DNA of 64,000 nt from Sphingobium cloacae (GTDB lineage Bacteria; Pseudomonadota; Alphaproteobacteria; Sphingomonadales; Sphingomonadaceae), in assembly GCF_002355855.1 (NCBI RefSeq), contig NZ_AP017656.1:310001-374000 (forward strand), in the 5' to 3' direction. Positions 45,925 to 54,182 of this stretch are shown here, piece after piece. Made by a program: the position numbers and the translations under genes. The notes under the pieces were generated by a model that did no database searches, was not told the DNA's origin, and saw only the letters and a program-made list of their open reading frames with translations. Numbering within the stretch: position 1 is the stretch's first letter; each line of letters opens with the position of its first letter.

Positions 45925-47016
45925 TCACAATTTGTCGGGATCGAGCTGGATCAGCTGCTGCGCAGCGAGCAGGAAGTGAGCGCCGGTCCGCAGCGACGCG
46001 AACCATCGCTCGACGTGCGCGGCCTCGGAGAGCGGACAGATCCCCGCGACATCCATGAAGCCGTATTCCATGCCGTGGCGTCCGACATCGTCCACCTCGG
46101 CCGCGAAGAACTCGACCGGCACGAGCGTCAACGGGGGCAGCGTCGAACATTCCTCAAGGCCGGGAACATATTCGTAGAGAATTTGCCCGTCGAAGTGCCA
46201 GGCGTTGCAATCTCCCGGCAGGAGCCGAAGCGCGTCGTGAGCGCTGCGGAGTTCGCGTAGTGCCTTGCGAAGGTCGAGAGGCAGCTTCGCCAGCGGCGCT
46301 GCATTCGCCGCGATCATCCATGCGGGCTTCTTGGCCTCCATGGTCGACGGCAGGGCGACTTCGTCGAGGTCGCCGGGATCTGCGCCGTGATAGTTGATGA
46401 GGCACTGGCGGGCGGCGTCATCGTCGGTCTCGCCGTCCCAATAGTAATTGGATATTTCGTCGAAGAGATCCTGGTAGCCGAAGATCGGCAGGGCAGCCCC
46501 CAGGGTCTGCTCGAGCGCCACGTAGGCAGCCGCGCGCCAGGCGATCGGCGCCTCGCTGGTCTCGATCCATCCGAGATCCAGTTGGCCGATGCTCTCGCAG
46601 ATGATCACGATCGCCGGCGCTCCCTCGGACTCGCCGTTGAGCACGACCACGCGAAGCTCGGCGAGATCGATCGGACGCAGCGCCTCGCCAGCGGCAGAGA
46701 TGAAAACATGCTCGATGCGCCGTCGCGCCTCGCAGCGGGAATATCGTCTCGTCGCCTTCTCGCGCGACGCCACCCAACGCCCGATCAGCTTATGGTGTCG
46801 TGCAAGAGGCTGGTCGAAGGTTCGTGGTATGTCCGGCGAGATCTCAACCGATCGGCCCGCGAGATCAGCCGAGCGGCGGAAGTCGGAGGCTTGCTGGTGG
46901 CTGAAGCGGCTCGGGGGAGTGGCTTCGGTGAGTGGGCTCGAGCGCGAGCTGCGCATGGAGGGCCCGGGCCTGGATGCTGCAGGAAGGCTGGGAGATGCCG
47001 GTTGCGTTGCCATCAT
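45925..47016 (-). CDS. PRTRC system protein F (5' end probably frameshifted)
   Basis: 363 residues from the first ATG in frame. The family core from about residue 45 on is clear (EISPDIPRTFDQPLARHHKL, WRAAAYVALEQTLGAALPIF, HGMEYGFMDVAGICPLSEAA). The first 40 residues are Ser/Pro-rich and atypical. Another frame starting at ATG 47092, overlapping the protein C stop by 4 bases, gives MIVPRRHGGAIPAAPRKTLL and a plausible N-terminus with better codon use, and ends where this frame becomes recognisable (about 46895). One missing base would join them. Role in the cassette unknown. Confidence 0.8.
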   Translation of the reverse strand: MMATQPASPSLPAASRPGPSMRSSRSSPLTEATPPSRFSHQQASDFRRSADLAGRSVEISPDIPRTFDQPLARHHKLIGRWVASREKATRRYSRCEARRRIEHVFISAAGEALRPIDLAELRVVVLNGESEGAPAIVIICESIGQLDLGWIETSEAPIAWRAAAYVALEQTLGAALPIFGYQDLFDEISNYYWDGETDDDAARQCLINYHGADPGDLDEVALPSTMEAKKPAWMIAANAAPLAKLPLDLRKALRELRSAHDALRLLPGDCNAWHFDGQILYEYVPGLEECSTLPPLTLVPVEFFAAEVDDVGRHGMEYGFMDVAGICPLSEAAHVERWFASLRTGAHFLLAAQQLIQLDPDKL

Positions 47017-47088
47017 CGAACTCGATCCATTCGAGAAGCGTCTTGCGCGGTGCGGCGGGGATGGCTCCGCCGTGGCGGCGGGGCACGA

Positions 47089-47295
47089 TCAACCCTTGGT
47101 GCCGACGGCGCGGCGGTACTCGGTGACGTGGACGCCGCCGGTCACGCCAACGTCGACCGTCTCGGCGTTGAGGATCGCCGGGTAGAGCGTTGCGTGATAG
47201 GCTCGCAGAGCCTGCGGGTCGTGGGCGAGATGCGGCGGAACCGGGAGATCGATGCCGTCATATCGATAGGCGCGGTCAAGCTGGTTGATCTGCAT
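47089..47295 (-). CDS. PRTRC system protein C (ubiquitin-like candidate)
   Basis: 68 residues, MQINQLDRAYRYDGIDLPVP at the start and VHVTEYRRAVGTKG at the end. I associate this family with the Pfam prokaryotic-ubiquitin group; it is short, likely a beta-grasp fold, and ends in a free Gly as required for E1 activation. AAGGAG lies 9-14 bases before ATG 47295. Encoded upstream of proteins F, B, A and ThiF in one operon. Confidence 0.85.
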   Translation of the reverse strand: MQINQLDRAYRYDGIDLPVPPHLAHDPQALRAYHATLYPAILNAETVDVGVTGGVHVTEYRRAVGTKG

Positions 47296-47335
47296 TGGGG
47301 CGTACTCCTTGGCGTTGGACAGGGGCTCGAGGTGC

Positions 47336-47767
47336 TCACCAGAGGCTGGCGGGTTCGTCCGACTTGGCATCGGCCGGAGGCGAGCCCGGAGGCGGCGTGG
47401 CCGGCGAGCTGCTCGTCGGGGACGGTCGCGGCGCCGTGGAGGCGGCTTTCGCCTTGGCCGCTTCCGCCGATGCCGCGCGTGCGGCCTCGGCCGCCTCGCG
47501 CTGCTCGGAAATCTGCTCGGCGAGCGTTTTGCGCGAAGCGATGAGCTGGCCGAGCGCGCCGTCTGCCCCCTTGGCGAGTTCGATGTCGATCTCCGCTGCC
47601 GTCGCCGTGATCGAGATCGGCCGCAGCTCTCCCGTCTCGAGGCGCTGGGCTTTGCCCTCCGTTGCGCGAGGGATGACGGTCAACGTAACGGTCTCGCCCG
47701 GACCCGCGACGAGGTCGAATCCAAGCGAGTAGCGGCCGAGCAACGGCAAGAGACTTGCGATCAGCAT
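47336..47767 (-). CDS. PRTRC system protein E
   Basis: 143 residues. The N-terminal domain (1-85) matches the PRTRC E pattern: MLIASLLPLLGRYSLGFDLV, TVTLTVIPRATEGK, LRPISITATAAEID. The rest is an Ala/Glu coiled segment and a Pro/Ser-rich disordered tail. It follows the ParB gene by 36 bases and precedes protein C by 40. Function unknown. Confidence 0.88.
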   Translation of the reverse strand: MLIASLLPLLGRYSLGFDLVAGPGETVTLTVIPRATEGKAQRLETGELRPISITATAAEIDIELAKGADGALGQLIASRKTLAEQISEQREAAEAARAASAEAAKAKAASTAPRPSPTSSSPATPPPGSPPADAKSDEPASLW

Positions 47768-47803
47768 GATTGTCAGTCCTTATTTCGGAGGGAGTGAGGG
47801 CCG

Positions 47804-49444
47804 TCAGGCCGCGATCGCGGAAACACCGCGGTCGGCTTCGGCGCGAAGAGGAGCCGGAGGAGGCCCGTATTTGCCGTCGAGGGTCATGCCGCTCGGCAGG
47901 CGGCCGGTCCAATCGAAGCCGACCGCGTTGAGCATCCCGGCGACGAGGTCGGCCTTCTTGGAAGCGAGCAGCTTCGCGAACGCCTTCTCGCCCAAGTGCG
48001 CGATGAGGCCGCACTCCTGAGCGATGAATTTGAGCTCGTCCTTTGTGTACCGCTCCAGGAAGGATCGATCGACACGCCAGCCGTGCCGGATGTCGATTGC
48101 GAACGCCCGGGCAAGGTCGGCGACATGCGCGAACGACTGCACGTCGCGCGCATAGGCCGCTGCGATCGCGGCAAGGGCGGTCGCTGCCTGCGCGTCCGAA
48201 AGCGCGCGGATCCCCTCGATCTTCTCTCCGAAGCTCAGGTCGGGAAACGAAGGGCTGACCAGCAGCCCGGCGCGGGACGTCAAGGTGGCCGGCTTGATCT
48301 GCGCGAGCGTACCCGTCAGGCCGGCGACGAGGATCGCAGCATGCGCATGGGAGGGATTATCGGCGAGGCCCCGGGCAAGCGCCGTTCGCCAGGTCGCCTC
48401 CCGAAGGTCGGCGGTGCGGCCGGCGATCGATTTGACGGAGACGGTCGCACCGTCAGCCCGGGCGGCCGGCTTGACGATCGCGCCGGACGACGACCGATTG
48501 GCTGCGACCGCGGTCGCTCGAACCCCTGGACGCGAGGCTGCACCGTCGCCATCGTCGTCGGTATTTGCCAGCTCGTCCGCGTCGGGAGCAGCTTCCCCAT
48601 CGTCACCGTCCGCTTGCCGATCGGCGGCCTCGGCCTGTGCGGCAGCCGCAGCGCGCTCCTGGGCCTCGATCCGGGCCTTTTCGATTGCTTCGGTCTTGAG
48701 CTGGAAGCAGCCGGGATTGGTGCAATGGCCTTCATCGACATGGGTTTCGAAGAGGGCTCGTTGCGTTCCGGAGTTGAACGGGCAGGCCATGCATTCGGTC
48801 TTGTCGAAGCAGGCGTTGGCGAGATCCTGCGTGACGCGCATCAGGAGGTCGCGCGTTTTTCCGACGTCGAGACCGGAAGCGGTGATCGTGTCGAGAGCCT
48901 TGTCCTGCTTGTCCGCTGGAATGGCAGCGAGCAGCTCGGCATGCCCGACCTTGATGCGGCGCTCATCGAGCGCGAGCTTCACGGCGTCGGAGAGATTCGC
49001 GAGGGCGAGGCGGCGGTCGAATTTGGATTGGGACCAGCCGAGCCGCCGCGCCGCCTCTGCACGATCATTCTGGCAGGCGGCGAGAACCCGAACGGCGGCG
49101 TCCGCCTGCTCCGTCTCCGACGCATCGTCGCGATTGTCGTTCTCGTCGATCGCCGCTTCCAGCGCTTCCTGGTCGGTCATCTCGCGGATGACGACGGGCA
49201 CCTCCCCTTCTGGACCGAAAGCCTCGAGGGCGGCCCGATACCTGCGGCCTCCCGCGACAACGACGTAGGTGTCGTCGACGTCGGCTGCCGGGCGGAGAAG
49301 CATCGGCTGAAGCATGCCGCGCAGCCGGAACGACGCGACCAGGTCCTCGTGCTTCTTTCGGTCGAAATAGCGACGTGGATTGTATCCAAGCATGATCTTG
49401 GAGAGCGACAGCGTCGTGGCTGCATTCGGATGCGATGGGGTCAA
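47804..49444 (-). CDS. PRTRC system ParB family protein
   Basis: 546 residues. A ParB/Spo0J nuclease-like domain (LGYNPRRYFDRKKHEDLVAS, VVAGGRRYRAALEAFG) is followed by an HTH region (RAEAARRLGWSQSKFDRRLA) and a Cys cluster (CFDKTECMACPF, CTNPGCF) that may bind metal. The C-terminal half is specific to PRTRC ParB proteins. It may bind DNA and use CTP like other ParB proteins. First gene of the PRTRC operon; a purine tract precedes it. No ParA partner is encoded nearby. Confidence 0.92.
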   Translation of the reverse strand: MTPSHPNAATTLSLSKIMLGYNPRRYFDRKKHEDLVASFRLRGMLQPMLLRPAADVDDTYVVVAGGRRYRAALEAFGPEGEVPVVIREMTDQEALEAAIDENDNRDDASETEQADAAVRVLAACQNDRAEAARRLGWSQSKFDRRLALANLSDAVKLALDERRIKVGHAELLAAIPADKQDKALDTITASGLDVGKTRDLLMRVTQDLANACFDKTECMACPFNSGTQRALFETHVDEGHCTNPGCFQLKTEAIEKARIEAQERAAAAAQAEAADRQADGDDGEAAPDADELANTDDDGDGAASRPGVRATAVAANRSSSGAIVKPAARADGATVSVKSIAGRTADLREATWRTALARGLADNPSHAHAAILVAGLTGTLAQIKPATLTSRAGLLVSPSFPDLSFGEKIEGIRALSDAQAATALAAIAAAYARDVQSFAHVADLARAFAIDIRHGWRVDRSFLERYTKDELKFIAQECGLIAHLGEKAFAKLLASKKADLVAGMLNAVGFDWTGRLPSGMTLDGKYGPPPAPLRAEADRGVSAIAA

Positions 49445-49543
49445 GGCGGGTCTCCTTCGGGATTGGCGTCGCGCCTCCTTCGCGGGTGCGCGCCTTCTTT
49501 CCGTCGAGCCTGATGCTCAACCCTGCCCTTCCCCCTCCCCTCT

Positions 49544-50557
49544 TCATTGCTCGGCGGCTTGCCTTCGGTGGATGTCAGCGGCCCATTGCTCGACCCAGGC
49601 TGCGGTAATCTCGTCATGGTCGAGATCGCCGGACTCGATGAGGTCACGGATTTCCGAACGGGCTCGCGCAATCGCCGCTTCCCAAGGATCGGACGGAGGG
49701 TTCTCCCGCTCGGCGTGGAGCTGCTGGGGCAGCCGCTGTGGCGGCAAGCTCAGCCTGCGCTGCTGGCCCGCCACCCAACGCTCCAGGTGATCGGCGACGA
49801 ACTCGTCCGTCTTGGGGGTGCGGGCAGTGTGGGCCGCCCGTCGCGCGCTGATCCCATAGGCCTGGCTGTCGATCGAAGCGATCCTGTGGCGGAACGGAAG
49901 CAAGAATGGCAGCGCTGTCCCCTTCACGCCGAAGGCATGGAGCCGGACACCAATCGGCAGGATCTGGTCGAGGTGATCGACGACAGCGATGAGACCTTCC
50001 GGTCCATGGATGTCGCGCCGGCACATGCTTCCGACGCCAATAAGCGCCCCAGGCCGGAGCGAGCCCCAGAGGGCGTCGACGCACCGCTCATAGTCGGTCG
50101 GCCGCCGGCCCTGGATCACCGGGATCAAGGTATCGGCGTTGCCTTGGTCCTCGGCGAGCCTGCGGCAATCGCGGTTGGCGCGGATCGTCCGGGCGAGCCG
50201 GTCGATGACCTCCTCTCGGTCGGCGGCGATCTCGGCCTCGACGCAATAGTCGGCGCTCGCCCACCATCTGAAGGGATAGGCAGCTGCAAGCGAGACATAG
50301 TCCGCCAGCGACCATGGGAAGCCGCCATAGCGGGCCGCTGCGACGAACCCACCGGAATCGAGGCAGAGCGACGCCAGGCCTCGTGCGTTTCGAAGCTGAT
50401 CGAGCCGCCAGCCCGTCCATTCGCGCCAGCCGCGCCGGTCTGACCAGCGCGACAGACAGTTCGCGGAGATCAGCGTGGGCTGCCGCAGCGTGCAGGCTCG
50501 CCTGAGGATCGGACCGGCGCCAAGGTGCGGAAGCCCGACGATGATCTCGATATCCAT
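49544..50557 (-). CDS. DpdA-like tRNA-guanine-transglycosylase-family protein
   Basis: 337 residues. The TGT-like barrel is recognisable: LDSGGF (66-71, equivalent to the TGT SDSGGFQ motif), WASADYC (99-105), VIQG (147-150), LIGVGSMC (172-179), HAFGVKG (207-213) and SIDSQAYG (228-235). The family includes DpdA, which exchanges guanine in DNA for a 7-deazaguanine. Start at ATG 50557. No other dpd genes are in the window; a chromosomal queuosine pathway could supply the base. Substrate, tRNA or DNA, is not proven. Confidence 0.8.
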   Translation of the reverse strand: MDIEIIVGLPHLGAGPILRRACTLRQPTLISANCLSRWSDRRGWREWTGWRLDQLRNARGLASLCLDSGGFVAAARYGGFPWSLADYVSLAAAYPFRWWASADYCVEAEIAADREEVIDRLARTIRANRDCRRLAEDQGNADTLIPVIQGRRPTDYERCVDALWGSLRPGALIGVGSMCRRDIHGPEGLIAVVDHLDQILPIGVRLHAFGVKGTALPFLLPFRHRIASIDSQAYGISARRAAHTARTPKTDEFVADHLERWVAGQQRRLSLPPQRLPQQLHAERENPPSDPWEAAIARARSEIRDLIESGDLDHDEITAAWVEQWAADIHRRQAAEQ

Positions 50558-50608
50558 CGATTGCGCCTTCTGAATGGTGGGGAGACGACGCGGTTGACGG
50601 GAACTATT

Positions 50609-50623
50609 GTTCACGTTACGTTC
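50609..50623 (+). promoter_or_regulatory. Possible LexA-like box
   Basis: GTTCACGTTACGTTC fits GTTC-N7-GTTC in the gap between the divergent dpdA-like and 50644 genes, 21 bases before ATG 50644. About one chance match is expected in a window of this size, so confidence is modest. Confidence 0.45.
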
Positions 50624-50643
50624 CCGGTCGCAGGAGATTTGCC

Positions 50644-51132
50644 ATGGCGGCCGCCAGATTCAGAGAACGGTTCGACCTCGACATCACGCTGCGGGACGCG
50701 GCGCTGGATGCCGACAACCGACCGACGCGAAGGATGATCGCGAACGCCGCGATCGGCATCGACGTCGAGGACGCCTATTATTCCGTCCGTGAGCTGCGCG
50801 AGGCGGTCAGCTGGGTCCATGAAGGCGTGCCCGGTGGCAAGCTGAAGCTGGCAGCGATCCTCGCGAACGATGGTGCTGACGACTTCCAGCGCTGCATCTA
50901 CTTCTGCCTTGCGGGCCGCGGCGTCGTCGCCATGCTCGACGATCTTGAGTGGCTCGAGGACCTTCTGGAACGAAGGGGCCGCGTCGCGGGAGAGCAGAAG
51001 CGGATGAAGACCACGCTGATGCCGCTCATCAATCCCTATGTCGCCGATACGCCTGATGGGCCGATGGTGAAGCTCGATGGCGAATTCGAGCAGGGTCCGT
51101 CCTGGTGGGCGGAGACGATGCCGTCGGCCTGA
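50644..51132 (+). CDS. Hypothetical protein (162 aa)
   Basis: MAAARFRERFDLDITLRDAA begins it, with AGGAG 8-12 bases upstream. Acidic, helical; GIDVEDAYYSVRELREAVSW and RGVVAMLDDLEWLEDLLERR are notable. One of the few plus-strand genes of the block, next to a LexA-like box, so it may be damage-inducible. No family recognised. Confidence 0.6.
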   Translation: MAAARFRERFDLDITLRDAALDADNRPTRRMIANAAIGIDVEDAYYSVRELREAVSWVHEGVPGGKLKLAAILANDGADDFQRCIYFCLAGRGVVAMLDDLEWLEDLLERRGRVAGEQKRMKTTLMPLINPYVADTPDGPMVKLDGEFEQGPSWWAETMPSA

Positions 51133-51135
51133 TTG

Positions 51136-51651
51136 TCAGGGGGCCGGTCGTCGCTCGCAGCGAAGACGCTCCCCGTGGCGCCAGCGTGATGGTTCGATCC
51201 ATGTGCCGGCGAAGGCCCCTGCCCTGCTCGCCTTCGCTTGCGCGAACGCTGCCCGGTACCGGGTAGCGCGACCGGGGTCGTTCTTCAGATACTGGATTTC
51301 GGGCACGGCAAGACCGGCGCGGATGAGGCGTTCCCCGAGGTCCTTGCCGGCCATCGTCACCGTCGCGATACGTCGCCCGTAAGAGTTGGCAGCGGTGAGG
51401 CGGATCACCGCGGTCCTCGAGCGCAGGGCGTTCGCTGCGAGATCCTGGGCGGCCTTGCCGCAAGGCCAGCATCCGGAAGCGCGCTGGCAGAGCTGTCGGC
51501 GCTCGAAGGAATCGACGCCGAGCAATCGGAAGTCGACGGCAACGGTGTCGCCGTCGAGCGCGCGCGCCTGCGCTTCAAACGTCTGTGCGCCGCTCGGCGC
51601 GGCCGGACCGAGCATCACCATCGCGAGAAGGGAGGGTGCGAGGAGGCGCAT
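51136..51651 (-). CDS. Secreted thermonuclease-family (SNase-like) protein
   Basis: 171 residues: signal peptide MRLLAPSLLAMVMLGPAAP then an SNase fold. Motifs ALDGDTVAVDFRLLGVDSFE and AANSYGRRIATV hold the expected Asp and Arg positions; a Cys-containing insert (CQRASGCWPCGKAA) may form disulfides. Plasmid-borne members cleave nucleic acids in the periplasm or envelope. Its ATG overlaps the stop of the 66-aa gene upstream (TGATG). Confidence 0.85.
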   Translation of the reverse strand: MRLLAPSLLAMVMLGPAAPSGAQTFEAQARALDGDTVAVDFRLLGVDSFERRQLCQRASGCWPCGKAAQDLAANALRSRTAVIRLTAANSYGRRIATVTMAGKDLGERLIRAGLAVPEIQYLKNDPGRATRYRAAFAQAKASRAGAFAGTWIEPSRWRHGERLRCERRPAP

Positions 51652-51851
51652 CAGGACACCATCTCGACTTCAACACGCTCGCCGCGGCAGGGCATGGTGC
51701 AGACGCGGAAAGGCTGCAGCGGATTGCCGGTTCGCACGATGCTGACGCGGCCGGGCTGCAGGTCAAAAAGGCGCGTAGCGACGCGCTGGGCATTCTCGCG
51801 ACTGCACAGGAGCAGACGCTTCGGCGAAAGGCCGGGGTCGGGAGCAAACAT
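51651..51851 (-). CDS. Small hypothetical protein (66 aa)
   Basis: MFAPDPGLSPKRLLLCSREN, then RLFDLQPGRVSIVRTG. It is linked to the thermonuclease gene by a 1-base overlap and lies 40 bases after the DUF6927-like 3' exon. GAGGAA precedes the ATG. No known domain. Confidence 0.6.
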   Translation of the reverse strand: MFAPDPGLSPKRLLLCSRENAQRVATRLFDLQPGRVSIVRTGNPLQPFRVCTMPCRGERVEVEMVS

Positions 51852-51891
51852 GGGGGTTCCTCTTCGGAAGACATGATACCGGCTCACCGGC

Positions 51892-52256
51892 TCAGGCAAA
51901 GATCGTCTTGTGGACCTTGGTGGTCGGCACAATTTGCCACTGCCGATCCATGAAGCGGCTGATTCGGTAACGACACCCGGTCTCAGGATTCCGGAAGCAC
52001 AGCTTGCGGCCGCGCTTCTCGACAACAAACTCCTGGCCGACGTGACCATCGTTGAAGGTGAGCGGCGTCTCCAGCCTGATCCGATCGCCATCCTCGAGCT
52101 TGCGGGCCCGCCGCTTCAGATTCTCGGCGCAGCGCCGTCGCCAGTCGATGGCATGCTCCCGGTCGGTGGGGGTGAGAAGATCGAGTATGTGCCGCGGGCA
52201 GTGGTCCTCGCATGGTCCCATTGCTTCGGTCAGTCGGGTAGGATTGGTGCTGCTCA
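51892..52256 (-). CDS. DUF6927-like protein, 3' exon (interrupted by group II intron)
   Basis: C-terminal 121 codons of a conserved protein: TEAMGPCEDHCPRHILDLLT, DWRRRCAENLKRRARKLEDG, ending RQWQIVPTTKVHKTIFA. On its own it could start at ATG 52257, but no ribosome site lies at the intron edge. Joining it in frame to the exon at 54788-55055 restores FGYKD-M-SSTNP...AMGPCEDHCP, the order expected for the intact family member (268 + 365 = 633 bases). The function of the family is unknown; it is common on sphingomonad and rhizobial plasmids. Confidence 0.75.
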
Positions 52257-54182
52257 TGGAGTCAGCCCTGATCCCCCCGCCGAACCGCACGTGCAGCTTT
52301 CACCGCATGCGGCTCTCCACTGTGACGAACCATCACTTTGCCGTAGATCGGGCAGGCGGCCTCTGTGAGTATCCCAGTGGCATTGCTCGCACAGGACCAC
52401 CGTCCTGCGGGCGCGTGCCACCTTCATTCTCACGACAAAACCGCGGTGCGAAACATCGGCCATCCCCCGGATATGGTGCACCTGACACGGAACATCGGAT
52501 CGACCGCAAGCCTCGCATTGCTTGGCATTCTGACGATCAACCCAGTCCGTACGTGAGTGGGTGAACACCTGCGTCCAAGGCTGGATATCAATCCTGGACG
52601 AGGTGGCCGGATCACGTTTCAGATGAGCCAGTTTCCAGACTTTGACCGATCGGGGCTGGCCATCGACGTCGTAGCCGATGGTGAATTCCTGCCCCGTCCT
52701 CATGCGGGCCACGACCGCTCGCACATTGGTTTTGTGCTTGCTGGCCAAGGTCTTGAACAAGCTCCACCGCTGGAGAAACTCAAGCCTGTTCAGCTTGAAG
52801 CTCACATCCTTGGCGAGAGCATAGTAGTTCGCAAAACCCCGCAATTCGGCGTTGTAAGCTAGGACGATCTCAACGTCGCTGCAGCTGAGCAGCAGGCTAC
52901 GATGACGCGGCTTCAACACCGACAGATCACCATAACCTTTTGCAGAAGCGAACGCGTGGACCTTCTCCCAAGGGACATGCAGCTGCATCACTTCCGACGG
53001 CGGCCTACGAAGGAAGCTGACGGAACCTTGTCGGCTCCGGACAACCCGTTGGCGTGTCGTATATGTGCGGACCTCATATCCAAGGAAGGCGGCTCCATCG
53101 CTCGCCTTGCGGATACCGCTTTTCTCCTCGGACACCGTGAGCGCCAGCGCCTCGGTCAGGAATGCCCTGACTTCGGCGAACACGCTTCGTGCATCCTCCT
53201 TGCTACCGATAACCCCAATCATGAAGTCGTCCGCGTAGCGACAGTAACGAAGTCGGCGATAACCGGGGTCCATCGCGTCTCTCGACGGGATGGACCGCTT
53301 TTGCGGCAGTAAGGTTTGGATTTTGGCCAAGGAGGCCGCAACCTTCACCTCGTCGACATTGTCTTTGGCCCGCAGCATGGTGACGCGCTTCCGTTGTTTC
53401 TGGATGCGCCCAGCCAGTCGCCCATATTCCGGGTTCGTGGCACGGACCTTCCCCCTCTCGAAAGCCGCGATCCGTTCCGCCATGAACATATCGAGTTCAT
53501 GGAGGTAGATGTTGGCCAAGATTGGAGAGACGATACCGCCCTGCGGAGTGCCGCTGTAGGTCCGGGTGTGAACCCGGTCTTCCATAACACCCGCCTTAAG
53601 CATGCTGCCGATCAAGCCGATGAATTTCTCGTCATCGATCCTTTTCCGCAACAGCCGCAGGAGGATGTCGTGGTCGATGTTCTCGAAGAACCCCGCGACA
53701 TCCACATCTACGAGCCATTTCACCCCCGTCCATACGGCTTTGACGTGTTCAAGCGCCGTATGACACGACCGGCCCGGCCGGAATCCATGGGAGGCGTTCG
53801 AGAACACCGGTTCATAGATCCGTTCGAGCAGTTGCCGCGCCACTTCCTGAACGAGGCGGTCGTCGCGCGTGGGAATGCCCAGCGGACGCCGTTTGCCCTT
53901 GCCTTTCGGGATAAACACCCGACGCACTGGTTTGGGATCATAGGTCCCTGCCGTCACGCTGGCGATAATCGGGTCGAGGTCTTCCGGTCCGAAGTCCGCG
54001 AAGGTCTCGCCGTCAATACCCGGCGTCATCGCACCCTTGTTGGATCCGATCTTCTGGAGCCCCTCCTCCCAAAGGAGGCGAGACCCCATCAGACGATAGA
54101 GTCCATTCACCCTTTTGCCCGACGCAACGAGCGCCGGAATGGCCTCCAACCGGCCTTTCACAGTTTCTGGCAGCATCAGCAC
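52254..54182 (-). CDS. ltrA: Group II intron-encoded reverse transcriptase/maturase with HNH domain
   Basis: 642 residues. RT domain: GIPTRDDRLVQEVARQLLER, HGFRPGRSCHTALEHV, GTPQGGIVSPILANIYL and the catalytic YADD (YCRYADDFMIG). The maturase domain X follows. The C-terminus has an HNH-type zinc module: CEACGRSDVPCQVHHIRGMA, VVLCEQCHWDTH. It promotes splicing and retrohoming of the intron. The frame continues through domains V and VI and takes its stop codon from the first bases of the 3' exon. Confidence 0.93.
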   Translation of the reverse strand: MLMLPETVKGRLEAIPALVASGKRVNGLYRLMGSRLLWEEGLQKIGSNKGAMTPGIDGETFADFGPEDLDPIIASVTAGTYDPKPVRRVFIPKGKGKRRPLGIPTRDDRLVQEVARQLLERIYEPVFSNASHGFRPGRSCHTALEHVKAVWTGVKWLVDVDVAGFFENIDHDILLRLLRKRIDDEKFIGLIGSMLKAGVMEDRVHTRTYSGTPQGGIVSPILANIYLHELDMFMAERIAAFERGKVRATNPEYGRLAGRIQKQRKRVTMLRAKDNVDEVKVAASLAKIQTLLPQKRSIPSRDAMDPGYRRLRYCRYADDFMIGVIGSKEDARSVFAEVRAFLTEALALTVSEEKSGIRKASDGAAFLGYEVRTYTTRQRVVRSRQGSVSFLRRPPSEVMQLHVPWEKVHAFASAKGYGDLSVLKPRHRSLLLSCSDVEIVLAYNAELRGFANYYALAKDVSFKLNRLEFLQRWSLFKTLASKHKTNVRAVVARMRTGQEFTIGYDVDGQPRSVKVWKLAHLKRDPATSSRIDIQPWTQVFTHSRTDWVDRQNAKQCEACGRSDVPCQVHHIRGMADVSHRGFVVRMKVARARRTVVLCEQCHWDTHRGRLPDLRQSDGSSQWRAACGESCTCGSAGGSGLTP

